64,000 nucleotides of DNA from an uncultured Faecalibacterium sp. GTDB lineage: Bacteria; Bacillota; Clostridia; Oscillospirales; Ruminococcaceae. Both the position numbers and the translations under genes were made by a program. Shown here piece after piece: positions 24,004 through 32,008 of the stretch; the first letter of the stretch is position 1; each line of letters opens with the position of its first letter. The stretch covers positions 1 through 64,000 of the forward strand of contig CALESJ010000021.1 of assembly GCA_937907025.1 (NCBI GenBank), given 5' to 3'. Under the pieces are notes generated by a model that searched no databases, was not told where the DNA came from, and saw nothing but the letters and a program-made list of their open reading frames with translations.

Positions 24004-26250
24004 TCAGTTCTGTTTGTAGTAGTTGATGAGGCAGCCGTCGGCCAGGATCTGGCGCTCGGCGTCGGTGAGGGCACCCAGACGCAGGGTGATGGCCTTGACC
24101 TCACCCGAAGGCAGCACCGCGTAGCCGGGGATGGTGTCATCCTTGTTCAGCAGGGCCGCACGCACGCCGGGCAGGAAGACGTACCCGTCCAGAGGCAGAG
24201 CGTCAGGGTCAGTGGTCAGGAAGGGCAGCATGCCCCAGTTGATGCAGTTGGAGCGATAACGCTTGGTGGCGTACTCCAGGGCAAAGTTGGCTGCGCCGCC
24301 TAGCACACGCTGGCAGCTGGCCGCCTGCTCACGGGCGGAACCATCGCCGGGTTTGTTGGCAAAGATGGCAGAGCCGATGTTGGTGTTGGCCTCATCCACC
24401 TGGCAGCCGGCGGCCTTCAGGGCGTCATACACGGCGGCCACTTCCGCAGGCAGGTTGCCGGCGCGGCGGGCGTCGTCGTCCGCCTTCACGGCCTTGGCGC
24501 GGCCCACATAGGCCGGGTCCTTGCGGGACAGGGTAAACTCCGCCAGGCGCAGGGGGTTGGAGCGGAAGGAAGAAGTTTCACCGGAGGGAATCAGCTCGTC
24601 GGTGGTGGTGACGGGGTCGGTGATGTGGCTGACGATGCGCAGCAGCAGGTCGTCGGACAGGGCAGGCTGTTCGGGCCAGTCCTTGATGTTGGGGCCGAAA
24701 CGCAGCTCGTGGTCCGGCTCGGCATGGCCCCAGCCATTGTAGACGCGCTTGTCGTACACGCCCTTGTCGAAGTGGTAGGGCGGCGCCACAAAATCGTCGT
24801 AGACCACCTCACTGGCCGCGGTCAGCACGCCGCCGGCGGCAGCGGTGGCCGCAATGCTGCGGGCATCCATGAGGGCCACACCCGAGATCTGGCCCTCGCC
24901 GGGCTTGGAGCCTTCCCGGTTGGGGAAGTTGCGGGTGGTGTGGCGGATGGAGAACTCACCGTTGGCGGGGGTGTCGCCGGCACCGAAGCAGGGACCGCAG
25001 AAGCTCTCGCGGAAGATGCCGCCCGCCGACACGATGTCGGCCACGGCGCCGTTCTTGACCAGCTCCAGGTAGGTAGGCATGCTGTCCGGATAGGCGCTGA
25101 ACTTGAACTGACCGTTGCCGCAGCTCTTGCCGCGCAGGATATCGGCCACGGCGCACAGGCTCTCGTAGGTGCCGCCGCTGCAGCCCGCCACGATGCCCTG
25201 ATCCACATGGATCTGGCCGTCCTTGCCGATCTTGCCCACCAGGTCCATATGGACCTTGCCGGACAGCTGCTCGTTGGCACGGTCTTCCGCCTGCTTGAGG
25301 ATGGTGTAGGGGTCTTCCTTCAGGGCGCGGATGGGATAGGCATAGCTGGGATGCATGGGCAGGGCGATCATGCACTCGATGGTGGACAGATCCAGCTCGA
25401 TGCAGCCGTCGTAGTAGGCCACATCCGCCGGGGACAGCTGGCGGTAATCGTCGGCGCGGCCGCGGATGGCCAGATATTCCTCGGTGACAGAGTCGGTCTG
25501 CCAGATGCTGGACCAGCAGGTGGTTTCGGTGGTCATGCAGTCAATGGCGTTGCGGCAGTCGGCGGACAGGGTTGCCACGCCGGGGCCCACAAATTCCATG
25601 ACCTTGTTCTTCACATAGCCGTTGGCGTAGGTAGCGCCCACCAGGGCCAGGGCCACGTCGTGGGGGCCCACGCCGGGGTTCAGCTTGCCGGTAAGGTAAA
25701 CTGCCACCACGCCGGGACGGGCCATATCGTAGGTGCGGCCCACCAGCTGCTTGGCCAGCTCGCCGCCGCCTTCGCCCACGGCCATGGTGCCCAGGGCGCC
25801 GTAGCGGGTGTGGGAGTCGGAACCCAGAATCATCTTACCGCAGCCAGCCATCATCTCACGGTTATAGCTGTGGATGACCGCCATGCAGGGGGGCACATAG
25901 ATGCCGCCGTACTTGTGGGCAGCGGACAGGGCGAACTGGTGGTCGTCCTCATTGATGGTGCCGCCCACGGCGCACAGGCTGTTGTGGCAGTTGGTCAGCA
26001 CATAGGGCAGGGGGAACTTCTCCATGCCGGAGGCGCGGGCGGTCTGGATGATGCCCACATAGGTGATGTCGTGGCTGGTCATGGAGTCGAACTTCAGGCG
26101 CAGATCGTTCATATCCGGCGCGGTGTTATGGGCCTTCAGAATGCCGTAAGCGATGGTGCCTTCGGCGGCTTTTTCCTTGGTGATGCCGGCGGGAGCGGTA
26201 TCGGTCAGCTTGCCGTTGACCAGATACACGCCGTTCTGATGCAGTTTCAT
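24004..26250 (-). CDS. Aconitase-family hydratase
   Basis: A 748-residue cytosolic Fe-S hydro-lyase. Cluster-ligand Cys residues are seen in VAGCSGGTYE and ESFCGPCFGAG, and the substrate-binding arginine segment reads HTTRNFPNREGS. The swivel domain is at the C-terminal end (DEANTNIGSAIFANKPGDGSAREQ, RYRSNCINWGMLPF). It belongs to the Clostridial hydratase branch, about 750 residues, which lacks the extra domains of AcnA. It would interconvert citrate and isocitrate. Start ATG follows GGAGGTAC. It is divergent from citrate synthase across a 400-base regulatory region, so both steps of the oxidative citrate branch are likely co-regulated. No isocitrate dehydrogenase is in the window. Confidence 0.93.
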   Translation of the reverse strand: MKLHQNGVYLVNGKLTDTAPAGITKEKAAEGTIAYGILKAHNTAPDMNDLRLKFDSMTSHDITYVGIIQTARASGMEKFPLPYVLTNCHNSLCAVGGTINEDDHQFALSAAHKYGGIYVPPCMAVIHSYNREMMAGCGKMILGSDSHTRYGALGTMAVGEGGGELAKQLVGRTYDMARPGVVAVYLTGKLNPGVGPHDVALALVGATYANGYVKNKVMEFVGPGVATLSADCRNAIDCMTTETTCWSSIWQTDSVTEEYLAIRGRADDYRQLSPADVAYYDGCIELDLSTIECMIALPMHPSYAYPIRALKEDPYTILKQAEDRANEQLSGKVHMDLVGKIGKDGQIHVDQGIVAGCSGGTYESLCAVADILRGKSCGNGQFKFSAYPDSMPTYLELVKNGAVADIVSAGGIFRESFCGPCFGAGDTPANGEFSIRHTTRNFPNREGSKPGEGQISGVALMDARSIAATAAAGGVLTAASEVVYDDFVAPPYHFDKGVYDKRVYNGWGHAEPDHELRFGPNIKDWPEQPALSDDLLLRIVSHITDPVTTTDELIPSGETSSFRSNPLRLAEFTLSRKDPAYVGRAKAVKADDDARRAGNLPAEVAAVYDALKAAGCQVDEANTNIGSAIFANKPGDGSAREQAASCQRVLGGAANFALEYATKRYRSNCINWGMLPFLTTDPDALPLDGYVFLPGVRAALLNKDDTIPGYAVLPSGEVKAITLRLGALTDAERQILADGCLINYYKQN

Positions 26251-26415
26251 GCGTACCTCCGTTTCTTTTATACAGGCCGTCCAGAGCAGACGGCTTCGGT
26301 GTCGGGCCGCGGGGGCCGTTTGGGCGGCCGCCGTTCCCGTTGTGTGCGGTTTCAGGCAGGGATACCGGCGGCAAATGGCGCCGCACGGTCATTTATTTTA
26401 TAAGCCTGTTCTTTG

Positions 26416-26444
26416 AGTATACCCATTTTGCCGGTCCTTGTCAA
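26416..26444 (-). promoter_or_regulatory. Promoter of the aconitase gene
   Basis: Minus-strand TTGACA (26444-26439), 17-base spacer, TATACT (26421-26416). The transcript would have a leader of about 160 bases. Confidence 0.88.
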
Positions 26445-26519
26445 CGAATCTTTTTAATGTTGCGCCGGCTAAAGCGGGATGTTAACTTAATAAAATAAAG
26501 TCAGTTTTTGGCGTTCAAT

Positions 26520-26569
26520 TTCTTAATTTAAGAAAAGCACTTGACGGCAGGCCGGTTATCCGATAAAAT
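26520..26569 (+). promoter_or_regulatory. Operator palindrome and promoter of citrate synthase
   Basis: TTGACG at 26541-26546 and TAAAAT at 26564-26569 with a 17-base spacer. A perfect 15-base palindrome, TTCTTAA-T-TTAAGAA, sits at 26520-26534, six bases upstream of the -35 box and between the two divergent promoters; it is a good candidate for a shared regulator site. Confidence 0.78.
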
Positions 26570-26579
26570 TATATCCAAT

Positions 26580-26628
26580 GGCACTTTTGAGAGGTAAAGT
26601 GCCGCACCCGGCATGCCTCGGGCATGCC
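26580..26628 (+). promoter_or_regulatory. Two tandem stem-loops in the citrate synthase leader
   Basis: GGCACTTT (26580-26587) pairs with AAAGTGCC (26596-26603). Next, GGCATGCC-TCG-GGCATGCC (26610-26628) forms an eight-base-pair hairpin with a three-base loop. They fill the leader between the expected transcript start (near 26576) and the ribosome site at 26634. No T-run follows, so control of translation or mRNA stability is more likely than termination. Confidence 0.6.
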
Positions 26629-26650
26629 TGCATAGAGGAGGCGTGAGAAG

Positions 26651-28024
26651 ATGTACTATCCTGACGTACCGGCCCTGGAGCCGGAGGACATCCAGCTGTT
26701 GTGCGGTGAATATCTGGCCCACAATGCTCACCTTGACCCCCGTGAGGCGGACCGCCTGGGCGTCAAGCGCGGATTGCGCAACCCGGACGGCACCGGCGTT
26801 CTGGCCGGCATTACCAACGTGTCCAACGTCGTGGGCTACGACAAGCAGCCCGACGGCACGGTCAAGCCCATTCCCGGGCGGCTGATTTACCGCGGCATCG
26901 ACATTGACACCCTGGTGGCCGAAGCCGACGCCCACGACCGCTTCATGTTTGAGGAAGCCGTGTGGCTGCTGCTGTTCGGCAGCCTGCCCAATGCCGAGCA
27001 GTTTGCCCGATTCCGCAAACTGCTGGAAACCCACCGGGAACTGCCCCGGGGTTTTGCGGACGATATGATCCTCAATTCCCCCTCCCCCAACATCATGAAC
27101 AAGATTGCCCGCAGCGTGCTGGCCATGTACAGCTATGACGAACACGCCGAGGACACCTCTTTGCCCAACATCCTGCGCCAGAGCATCAACCTGATTGCCG
27201 AACTGCCCACCATGATGGTCAACGCCTACCAGATCAAGCGCCGGGTGTATGACCGCAGCAGCATGTACTTCCATCTGCCCACCCCGGGCCAGAGCACGGC
27301 GGAACATATTCTGTCCACCTACCGGGCGGACCAGAAGTTCACCCACGAGGAAGCCCGCCTGCTGGACCTGTGCCTGCTGGTCCATGCCGACCACGGCGGC
27401 GGCAACTGCTCCACCTTCACCTGCCGCGTGCTGTCCAGCTCCGGCACCGACACCTACGCGGCCATCTCGGCGGCCATCGGCGCCCTGAAGGGCCCCAAGC
27501 ACGGCGGCGCCAACCTGAAGGTCATGCAGCAGCTGGACTACATTCTGGAAAACGTGGCCAATCCCCAGGACGACGGCGAAGTGCGGGAGTTCCTGCGCAA
27601 GATCATGCGCAAGGAAGCCGGCGACGGCAGCGGCCTGATCTACGGCATGGGCCACGCCGTGTACACCCTCAGTGACCCCCGCGCCCAGATCCTCAAGACC
27701 CACGCCCGCCGCCTGGCCTACGACAAGGGCTTTGATGAGGAATACGAGATGCTGTGCAGCATCGAGCGCCTGGCCCCCGAAGTCTTTGCGGAGGAGCACC
27801 CCAGCGGCAAGCGGGTGTGTGCCAACGTGGACCTGTTCAGCGGCCTGATCTACCGCATGCTGGGCATCAGCAACGACCTGTTCACCCCACTGTTCGCCAT
27901 TGCCCGTGTACCGGGCTGGTGTGCCCACCGGGTGGAGGAAGTGGAGTTTGCCAACCGCATCATCCGCCCCGCCTACAAGTATGTGGGCCATCCCCAGGAG
28001 TATGTTTCCCTGGACGAACGGTAA
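26651..28024 (+). CDS. gltA: Citrate synthase
   Basis: A 457-residue citrate synthase that condenses acetyl-CoA and oxaloacetate. The active-site His segments are in GPKHGGAN and GMGHAVY, and the catalytic Asp is in CANVDLFSGLIYRM. The long N-terminal region (residues 1-75) with GRLIYRGIDIDTLV places it with the Clostridial/Bacteroidal forms rather than the E. coli hexameric type. The start follows GAGGAGG. The leader holds two hairpins and the promoter carries a palindromic operator. It is divergent from aconitase, so the pair makes the first steps toward 2-oxoglutarate for glutamate supply in an anaerobe; this last point is inference. The gene ends at a bidirectional terminator shared with the AEC carrier gene. 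Confidence 0.96.
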   Translation: MYYPDVPALEPEDIQLLCGEYLAHNAHLDPREADRLGVKRGLRNPDGTGVLAGITNVSNVVGYDKQPDGTVKPIPGRLIYRGIDIDTLVAEADAHDRFMFEEAVWLLLFGSLPNAEQFARFRKLLETHRELPRGFADDMILNSPSPNIMNKIARSVLAMYSYDEHAEDTSLPNILRQSINLIAELPTMMVNAYQIKRRVYDRSSMYFHLPTPGQSTAEHILSTYRADQKFTHEEARLLDLCLLVHADHGGGNCSTFTCRVLSSSGTDTYAAISAAIGALKGPKHGGANLKVMQQLDYILENVANPQDDGEVREFLRKIMRKEAGDGSGLIYGMGHAVYTLSDPRAQILKTHARRLAYDKGFDEEYEMLCSIERLAPEVFAEEHPSGKRVCANVDLFSGLIYRMLGISNDLFTPLFAIARVPGWCAHRVEEVEFANRIIRPAYKYVGHPQEYVSLDER

Positions 28025-28037
28025 TTGCTGCCAACGA

Positions 28038-28066
28038 AAAAGCCGCCCCGGCCGGGGCGGCTTTTT
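28038..28066. terminator. Bidirectional terminator between citrate synthase and AEC carrier
   Basis: AAAAAGCCGCCCC and GGGGCGGCTTTTT form a symmetric stem usable from both strands. Confidence 0.93.
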
Positions 28067-28085
28067 CATTTATCTCCCAGTAAGG

Positions 28086-29030
28086 TCAGGCAATGTATCC
28101 GCCGCTGCGCAGCAGGAAGATCCAGGCCGTCAGGGTCAGAGCGGACAGCAGGGTGGTGACCACCGTCACGCTGGCGCTGAGCACCCCTTCGTGGCCCATA
28201 TTCTTGGCCATGATGTAGCTGGTGGGGGTGGTGGGGCTGCCCAGCATGATGAGCAGGGCGATGAGCTGTTCATCCCGAAAACCCAGGCGCACCGCCACCG
28301 GCAGGAAAACGGCGCACAGAACGCCCACCTTGCACACCGAAGCCAGGAGGGTGGGGACGATCTTGCGCACCGCACGGGCACCCTCAAAGGAGGCGCCGAT
28401 GGACAGCAGCGCCAGCGGGCTGGTCAGGGACGCCAGGCTGTTGAAGGTCTTGTCCACCAGGGTGGGCAGCTGGAAGGGCAGCAGGCTGAACACCGCCCCC
28501 GCCGCAATGCCCAGGATGATGGGATTGGTAACCACGCCCCGCAGCACCGCCGAAGGGTGCAGTTTGCCTTTCCGGGTGGGGTTTTCCACCGTGAGAATGG
28601 TGACTGCAAAGACGTTGAACAGCGGCACACTGCCCAGGATCATCAGCGGTGCAGCGCCAGCCGTGCCGTAGATGTTCTGGATAAAAGCCACACCCAGAAT
28701 GGCCGCACTGCTGCGGTAGGAGGCCTGGACGAACTCCCCCACCAGGGATTTGTCCCGCAGAAAGCGGTGGGCCAGCGCCCAGATCACCAGAATGGACAGG
28801 ATGGTGGCGCCAAAGCAGAACCCCACAAATTTGCCGTCGAAATCATGGACCAGGTCCACCGAGGCCATATCGCAGAACAGCATGACGGGCAGGGTGACCT
28901 TGAACACCAGCTTGTCGGCGGCGGTGCAGAAGGCGGGCGGCAGAAAGCCCAGGCGGCGCAGCCCCCATCCGATGGCCATGACAAGGAATACCGGCAGGGT
29001 GGCATTGATGCTGAAGACAAGATTTTCCAC
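28086..29030 (-). CDS. Auxin efflux carrier (AEC) family transporter
   Basis: A 314-residue polytopic membrane protein with about ten hydrophobic segments arranged in two halves. The family landmarks are the N-terminal LPVFLVMAIGWGLRRLG, the middle GVVTNPIILGIAAGAVFSLL and the C-terminal GSPTTPTSYIMAKNMG. Bacterial AEC proteins include malate and other organic-acid carriers (MleP-like), so an organic-acid substrate is plausible next to the citrate-cycle genes, but this is inference. GTG at 29030 is nine bases after GGGAG; TTG at 29036 is an alternative start with tighter spacing. Confidence 0.88.
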   Translation of the reverse strand: MENLVFSINATLPVFLVMAIGWGLRRLGFLPPAFCTAADKLVFKVTLPVMLFCDMASVDLVHDFDGKFVGFCFGATILSILVIWALAHRFLRDKSLVGEFVQASYRSSAAILGVAFIQNIYGTAGAAPLMILGSVPLFNVFAVTILTVENPTRKGKLHPSAVLRGVVTNPIILGIAAGAVFSLLPFQLPTLVDKTFNSLASLTSPLALLSIGASFEGARAVRKIVPTLLASVCKVGVLCAVFLPVAVRLGFRDEQLIALLIMLGSPTTPTSYIMAKNMGHEGVLSASVTVVTTLLSALTLTAWIFLLRSGGYIA

Positions 29031-29102
29031 GACCAAACTCTCCCTTTTACTTCTATATGACTGTTATCCTAGCACAACCGCGGCACCACGGCAAGGGCAG
29101 GC

Positions 29103-29131
29103 TTGCACCCTACCCCTGTTTCTGCTATGAT
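29103..29131 (+). promoter_or_regulatory. Promoter of the uracil permease gene
   Basis: TTGCAC at 29103-29108, 17-base spacer, TATGAT at 29126-29131. No purine or PRPP riboswitch is recognisable in the 65-base leader. Confidence 0.82.
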
Positions 29132-29195
29132 GGGATGGAGAGTGCCCGGCAACCGTTGCGGGGCGCCGTGTGAAATTGAGGAGGATGTTTGTTCG

Positions 29196-30572
29196 ATGAG
29201 TGAAGAAAAAAAGCAGACGCCGCAGACGCCCGATTATTCCAAGGGCATCTACGACGCCATGACCCTGGGCAAGCCCCGGGTTCTGGTGCTGGGTATCCAG
29301 CACATGTTTGCCATGTTCGGTGCAACGGTCCTGGTGCCCCTGATCACCGGCCTGAGCGTTTCCACCACCCTGCTGTGCGCCGGTCTGGGCACCCTGTTGT
29401 TCCACCTGATCACCGGCGGCAAAGTCCCGGCGTTCCTGGGCTCTTCCTTCGCCTACCTGGGCGGATTTGCCATCGTGGCCCCCATGCTGCTGGATGAAAA
29501 CGGCCAGCAGACCATCCCCAACACCGAAATGCTCCCCTACGCCTGCGCCGGCGTGGCTCTGAGCGGCCTGGTCTATGTGCTGTTCAGCCTGCTGATCTCG
29601 GTGTTCGGCATCCGCCGCATCATGAAGCTGTTTCCGCCCGTGGTCACCGGCCCCATTATCATCGCCATCGGCCTGATCCTGGCGCCCTCCGCCATCACCA
29701 ACTGCCAGACCAACTGGCTGCTGGCCTTTGTGGCTCTGGGCACTGTCATCGTCTGCAACATCTGGGGCAAGGGCATGGTCAAGATCCTGCCCATCCTGCT
29801 GGGCGTCATCGTTTCCTATGTAGTCGCCCTGATCACCGGCGCGGTGGACTTTTCCACTGTGGCCGACGCCGCCTGGTTCGGCATTCCGGTGCATCCCCAG
29901 TCCATGGGCCTGTTCGCCATTGACGGCAGCCCCGAATTCATCAGCGCCGTGCTGACCATCGTGCCCATCGCCCTGGCTACCATGATGGAGCATATCGGCG
30001 ACATTGCCTCCATCAGCGCCACCGCCGGCAAGAACTTCATCCGTGATCCCGGCCTGAACCGCACCCTGCTGGGCGACGGTCTGGCCACCAGCATGGCCGG
30101 CCTGCTGGGCGGCCCCGCCAACACCACCTACGGCGAAAACACCGGCGTTCTGGCCCTGACCAAGATTTATGACCCCCTGGTAATCCGCATTGCCGCCGTG
30201 TTCGCCATCGTGCTGAGCTTCAGCCCCAAGTTTGACGCCATCATCAACTCCATCCCCGCCGGCATCATCGGCGGCATCAGCTTTGTGCTGTACGGCATGA
30301 TCTCCGCCATCGGCGTGCGCAACGTGGTGGAAAACCAGGTGGACTTCACCAACTCCCGCAATCTGATCATCGCCGCGGTCATTCTGGTCTGCGCCCTGGG
30401 CTTCAACTCGGTGGGCGGTCTGACCTTCATGGTGGCCGGCGTGTCCATCAACCTGTCCGGTCTGGCCATCGCCGCCATTGCCGGCATCCTGCTCAACGCC
30501 CTGCTGCCCGGCAACACCTACGAGTTCGACGACGGCACCGGCACCGGCGAAGGTGCCAGCCTGCGCGTCTGA
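29196..30572 (+). CDS. uraA: NCS2-family uracil permease
   Basis: A 458-residue nucleobase:cation symporter of the NCS2 family, with about 14 membrane segments. The signature block in the middle of the family reads MMEHIGDIASISATAG, followed by GGPANTTYGENTGVLALTK, the pattern of uracil rather than xanthine carriers. It also has the early segment TGGKVPAFLGSSFAYLGGF. It would import uracil for salvage. The ATG at 29196 is 11 bases after GAGGAGG; no closer in-frame start exists. The small gene at 30605 follows after 32 bases and is probably in the same transcript. Confidence 0.95.
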   Translation: MSEEKKQTPQTPDYSKGIYDAMTLGKPRVLVLGIQHMFAMFGATVLVPLITGLSVSTTLLCAGLGTLLFHLITGGKVPAFLGSSFAYLGGFAIVAPMLLDENGQQTIPNTEMLPYACAGVALSGLVYVLFSLLISVFGIRRIMKLFPPVVTGPIIIAIGLILAPSAITNCQTNWLLAFVALGTVIVCNIWGKGMVKILPILLGVIVSYVVALITGAVDFSTVADAAWFGIPVHPQSMGLFAIDGSPEFISAVLTIVPIALATMMEHIGDIASISATAGKNFIRDPGLNRTLLGDGLATSMAGLLGGPANTTYGENTGVLALTKIYDPLVIRIAAVFAIVLSFSPKFDAIINSIPAGIIGGISFVLYGMISAIGVRNVVENQVDFTNSRNLIIAAVILVCALGFNSVGGLTFMVAGVSINLSGLAIAAIAGILLNALLPGNTYEFDDGTGTGEGASLRV

Positions 30573-30604
30573 TTTTCCAGTATCTGTAAAAGGAGGTGGG
30601 CCTC

Positions 30605-30964
30605 ATGCCCAGTCAACTTTCTGCGGCGGATTTTCTTTCGCTGCGCATGCAGTACAAAAACACCCAGACGGAGGAGGAGTGGCCCGCCGCCATTGAACAC
30701 GACTTTGCGGACGGACGGATGGTGGACCACTACTTTGTGGTGCCGGCCCCTTCCCTACTGGAAGACGAGGCGGTAAAGGACCTGGGCGAGGTCGTGGGTC
30801 TGCTGTTTCTGCAGCAGCCGGACGGCGCCCCGTGGCAGGTGCTGCTGCACGAGAAAGCCATGGTCCGGGATGTCACTTTTGAGATGCCGGACGAGGAATT
30901 CCGCCGCCTTCTGGAGAACAACCATCTGATTTTGCCCGGTGAACCGGGTTTCCAGATGCCGTAA
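30605..30964 (+). CDS. Hypothetical protein downstream of uraA
   Basis: A 119-residue protein I do not recognise. AAAGGAGG lies before the GTG at 30596 and the ATG at 30605; I chose the ATG. The N-terminal half is acidic and helical (SLRMQYKNTQTEEEWPAAIEHDFADGRM), the middle is hydrophobic (VVGLLFLQQPDGAPWQVLLHEKAMVRDVTF), and there is no signal peptide, transmembrane segment or Cys cluster, so it is cytosolic. It lies 32 bases after uraA in the same direction. Just after its stop begins the IS3 remnant, so its normal downstream context may have been lost. Confidence 0.75.
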   Translation: MPSQLSAADFLSLRMQYKNTQTEEEWPAAIEHDFADGRMVDHYFVVPAPSLLEDEAVKDLGEVVGLLFLQQPDGAPWQVLLHEKAMVRDVTFEMPDEEFRRLLENNHLILPGEPGFQMP

Positions 30965-30998
30965 AGAGAAATAACGAAAAAGAAGGTTCTGCCTGTCA

Positions 30999-31445
30999 GT
31001 GAACCGCCCCATATTGTGCGAACAGCACAAAAAAGAGGCCTGCAAGAGTAGAATGGATTGAATTAAAGACTGGCCTGGCGAAGCGAGAGCGGAGCCAGGC
31101 CGGTCTTTGTTTGCAGCCGCTCGTAATTGCAGAAATGGATGTACTCGTCGATCAGTTGGTTGGCTTGCTGAAATGTTTTGAGATTTTGGCGGTAGATACA
31201 TTCTGTTTTGAGAATGGAAAAGAAATTTTCCGCCATTGCATTGTCATAGGGGTTTCCACGTCTTGACATGGAAGGCGTAATGCCGTAATCTTGAGTTAGC
31301 TTAAAATATCCGTGTGAGGTATATTGAAAGCCTTGGTCGCTGTGGAGCTGCAACTCCCCGGCGACTTTCTCTTTCTTTACGGCGAGTCGAATGGTATCCA
31401 GCACCAGATTGACTGTCTGAGAAGTTGCGGTTTTGTAAGCCACAA
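30999..31445 (-). mobile_element. Remnant of an IS3-family insertion sequence
   Basis: The left part (about 30999-31020) has a probable inverted-repeat end (TGAACCGCCCCATATTGTG), similar to ends of IS3-family elements, followed by the 3' part of the transposase gene. The element is truncated near 31445: the 5' part of orfB, all of orfA and the other end are missing. The 17-base-pair perfect hairpin at 31495-31535 lies just beyond. Confidence 0.75.
31063..31443 (-). pseudogene. IS3-family transposase (OrfB) C-terminal fragment
   Basis: The frame encodes about 126 residues of the rve integrase core: LHSDQGFQYTSHGYFKLTQDYGITPSMSRRGNPYDNAMAENFFSILKTE, where the Asp of HSDQG and the Glu of ENFF are the second and third residues of the DDE triad. 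The protein ends normally with the IS150/IS3 type tail (YEYIHFCNYERLQTKTGLAPLSLR-like). The first Asp and the helix-turn-helix OrfA are absent; upstream of residue 1 the frame continues into unrelated sequence. A complete OrfB is about 280 residues, so about 55% is gone and no active transposase can be made. Confidence 0.88.
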
Positions 31446-31494
31446 TATTTCTTTCTCGTGTTCCTGTATATGACTGTATTTTCTCGGCATAGCA

Positions 31495-31541
31495 AAGGCC
31501 TCCTGTGGTAGTTCCATTCTACCACAGGAGGCCTTCTTTTT
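31495..31541. terminator. Very strong perfect hairpin, probable terminator
   Basis: A 17-base-pair perfect stem (31495-31511 with 31519-31535; arm begins AAGGCCTCCTG) with a seven-base loop, then CTTTTTTC. It may be a terminator, or a palindromic end left by the adjacent insertion sequence. Confidence 0.7.
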
Positions 31542-31602
31542 TCATTGTCCGGTTTTACTGGGGCGGTTCATCACAGGCAGGGCCTTCTTTTTTGCAGCGG
31601 TA

Positions 31603-31890
31603 TCAATAGGGGGAATCCTCCCGCCATTCCATCAGGCGGCGCACCGTTTCGTCATCTTCCACCCAGCCGTCCTTTCCCGGGCGGGCGCCGGGGGCATAGC
31701 TCTGCATCACACCGGGGCTGCTGCCGTCCAGAAAGGCCTGGACGGCCTTCTGGCGGGAAGGCACCGTCCGGCGCAGGTATTCATCATACCGCGGGGTGTG
31801 GGGCGGCGCGGGGGCATGGGGGTCGGGCTGTGCCCCCCGCAGGTCGGTGGCATACCGGGGACCGACAGGTCCGTACGGAGCAAAATTCAT
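31603..31890 (-). CDS. Small hypothetical protein (95 residues)
   Basis: I do not recognise this protein. AGGAGG lies seven to nine bases before the ATG at 31890 (MNFAPYGPVGPRYAT). It is Pro/Gly/Arg-rich at the N-terminus and acidic at the C-terminus (KDGWVEDDETVRRLMEWREDSPY), with no membrane segment. The middle (YDEYLRRTVPSRQKAVQAFLDGSSPGVMQSY) is helical. It sits alone between the IS3 remnant and the divergent nucleoid-protein gene. Its strong ribosome site supports a real gene. Confidence 0.7.
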   Translation of the reverse strand: MNFAPYGPVGPRYATDLRGAQPDPHAPAPPHTPRYDEYLRRTVPSRQKAVQAFLDGSSPGVMQSYAPGARPGKDGWVEDDETVRRLMEWREDSPY

Positions 31891-32008
31891 GGGGCGGTCA
31901 CCTCCTTTCACCGGCTAGTATGGCCGTTTGGGGGGGTTGTATCCTCTGTCCAAGGAGGCCAAAATGTGGTATACTGTGGCAAGACAGAAACAGAAAGGAA
32001 CCCTCCTT

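Noticed and set aside
24625..26403. 592-residue plus-strand frame opposite aconitase
   Set aside because: Shadow frame; the minus-strand aconitase has all catalytic motifs.
29132..29195. Possible purine, PRPP or similar riboswitch in the uraA leader
   Set aside because: Only about 65 bases with no recognisable aptamer or terminator.
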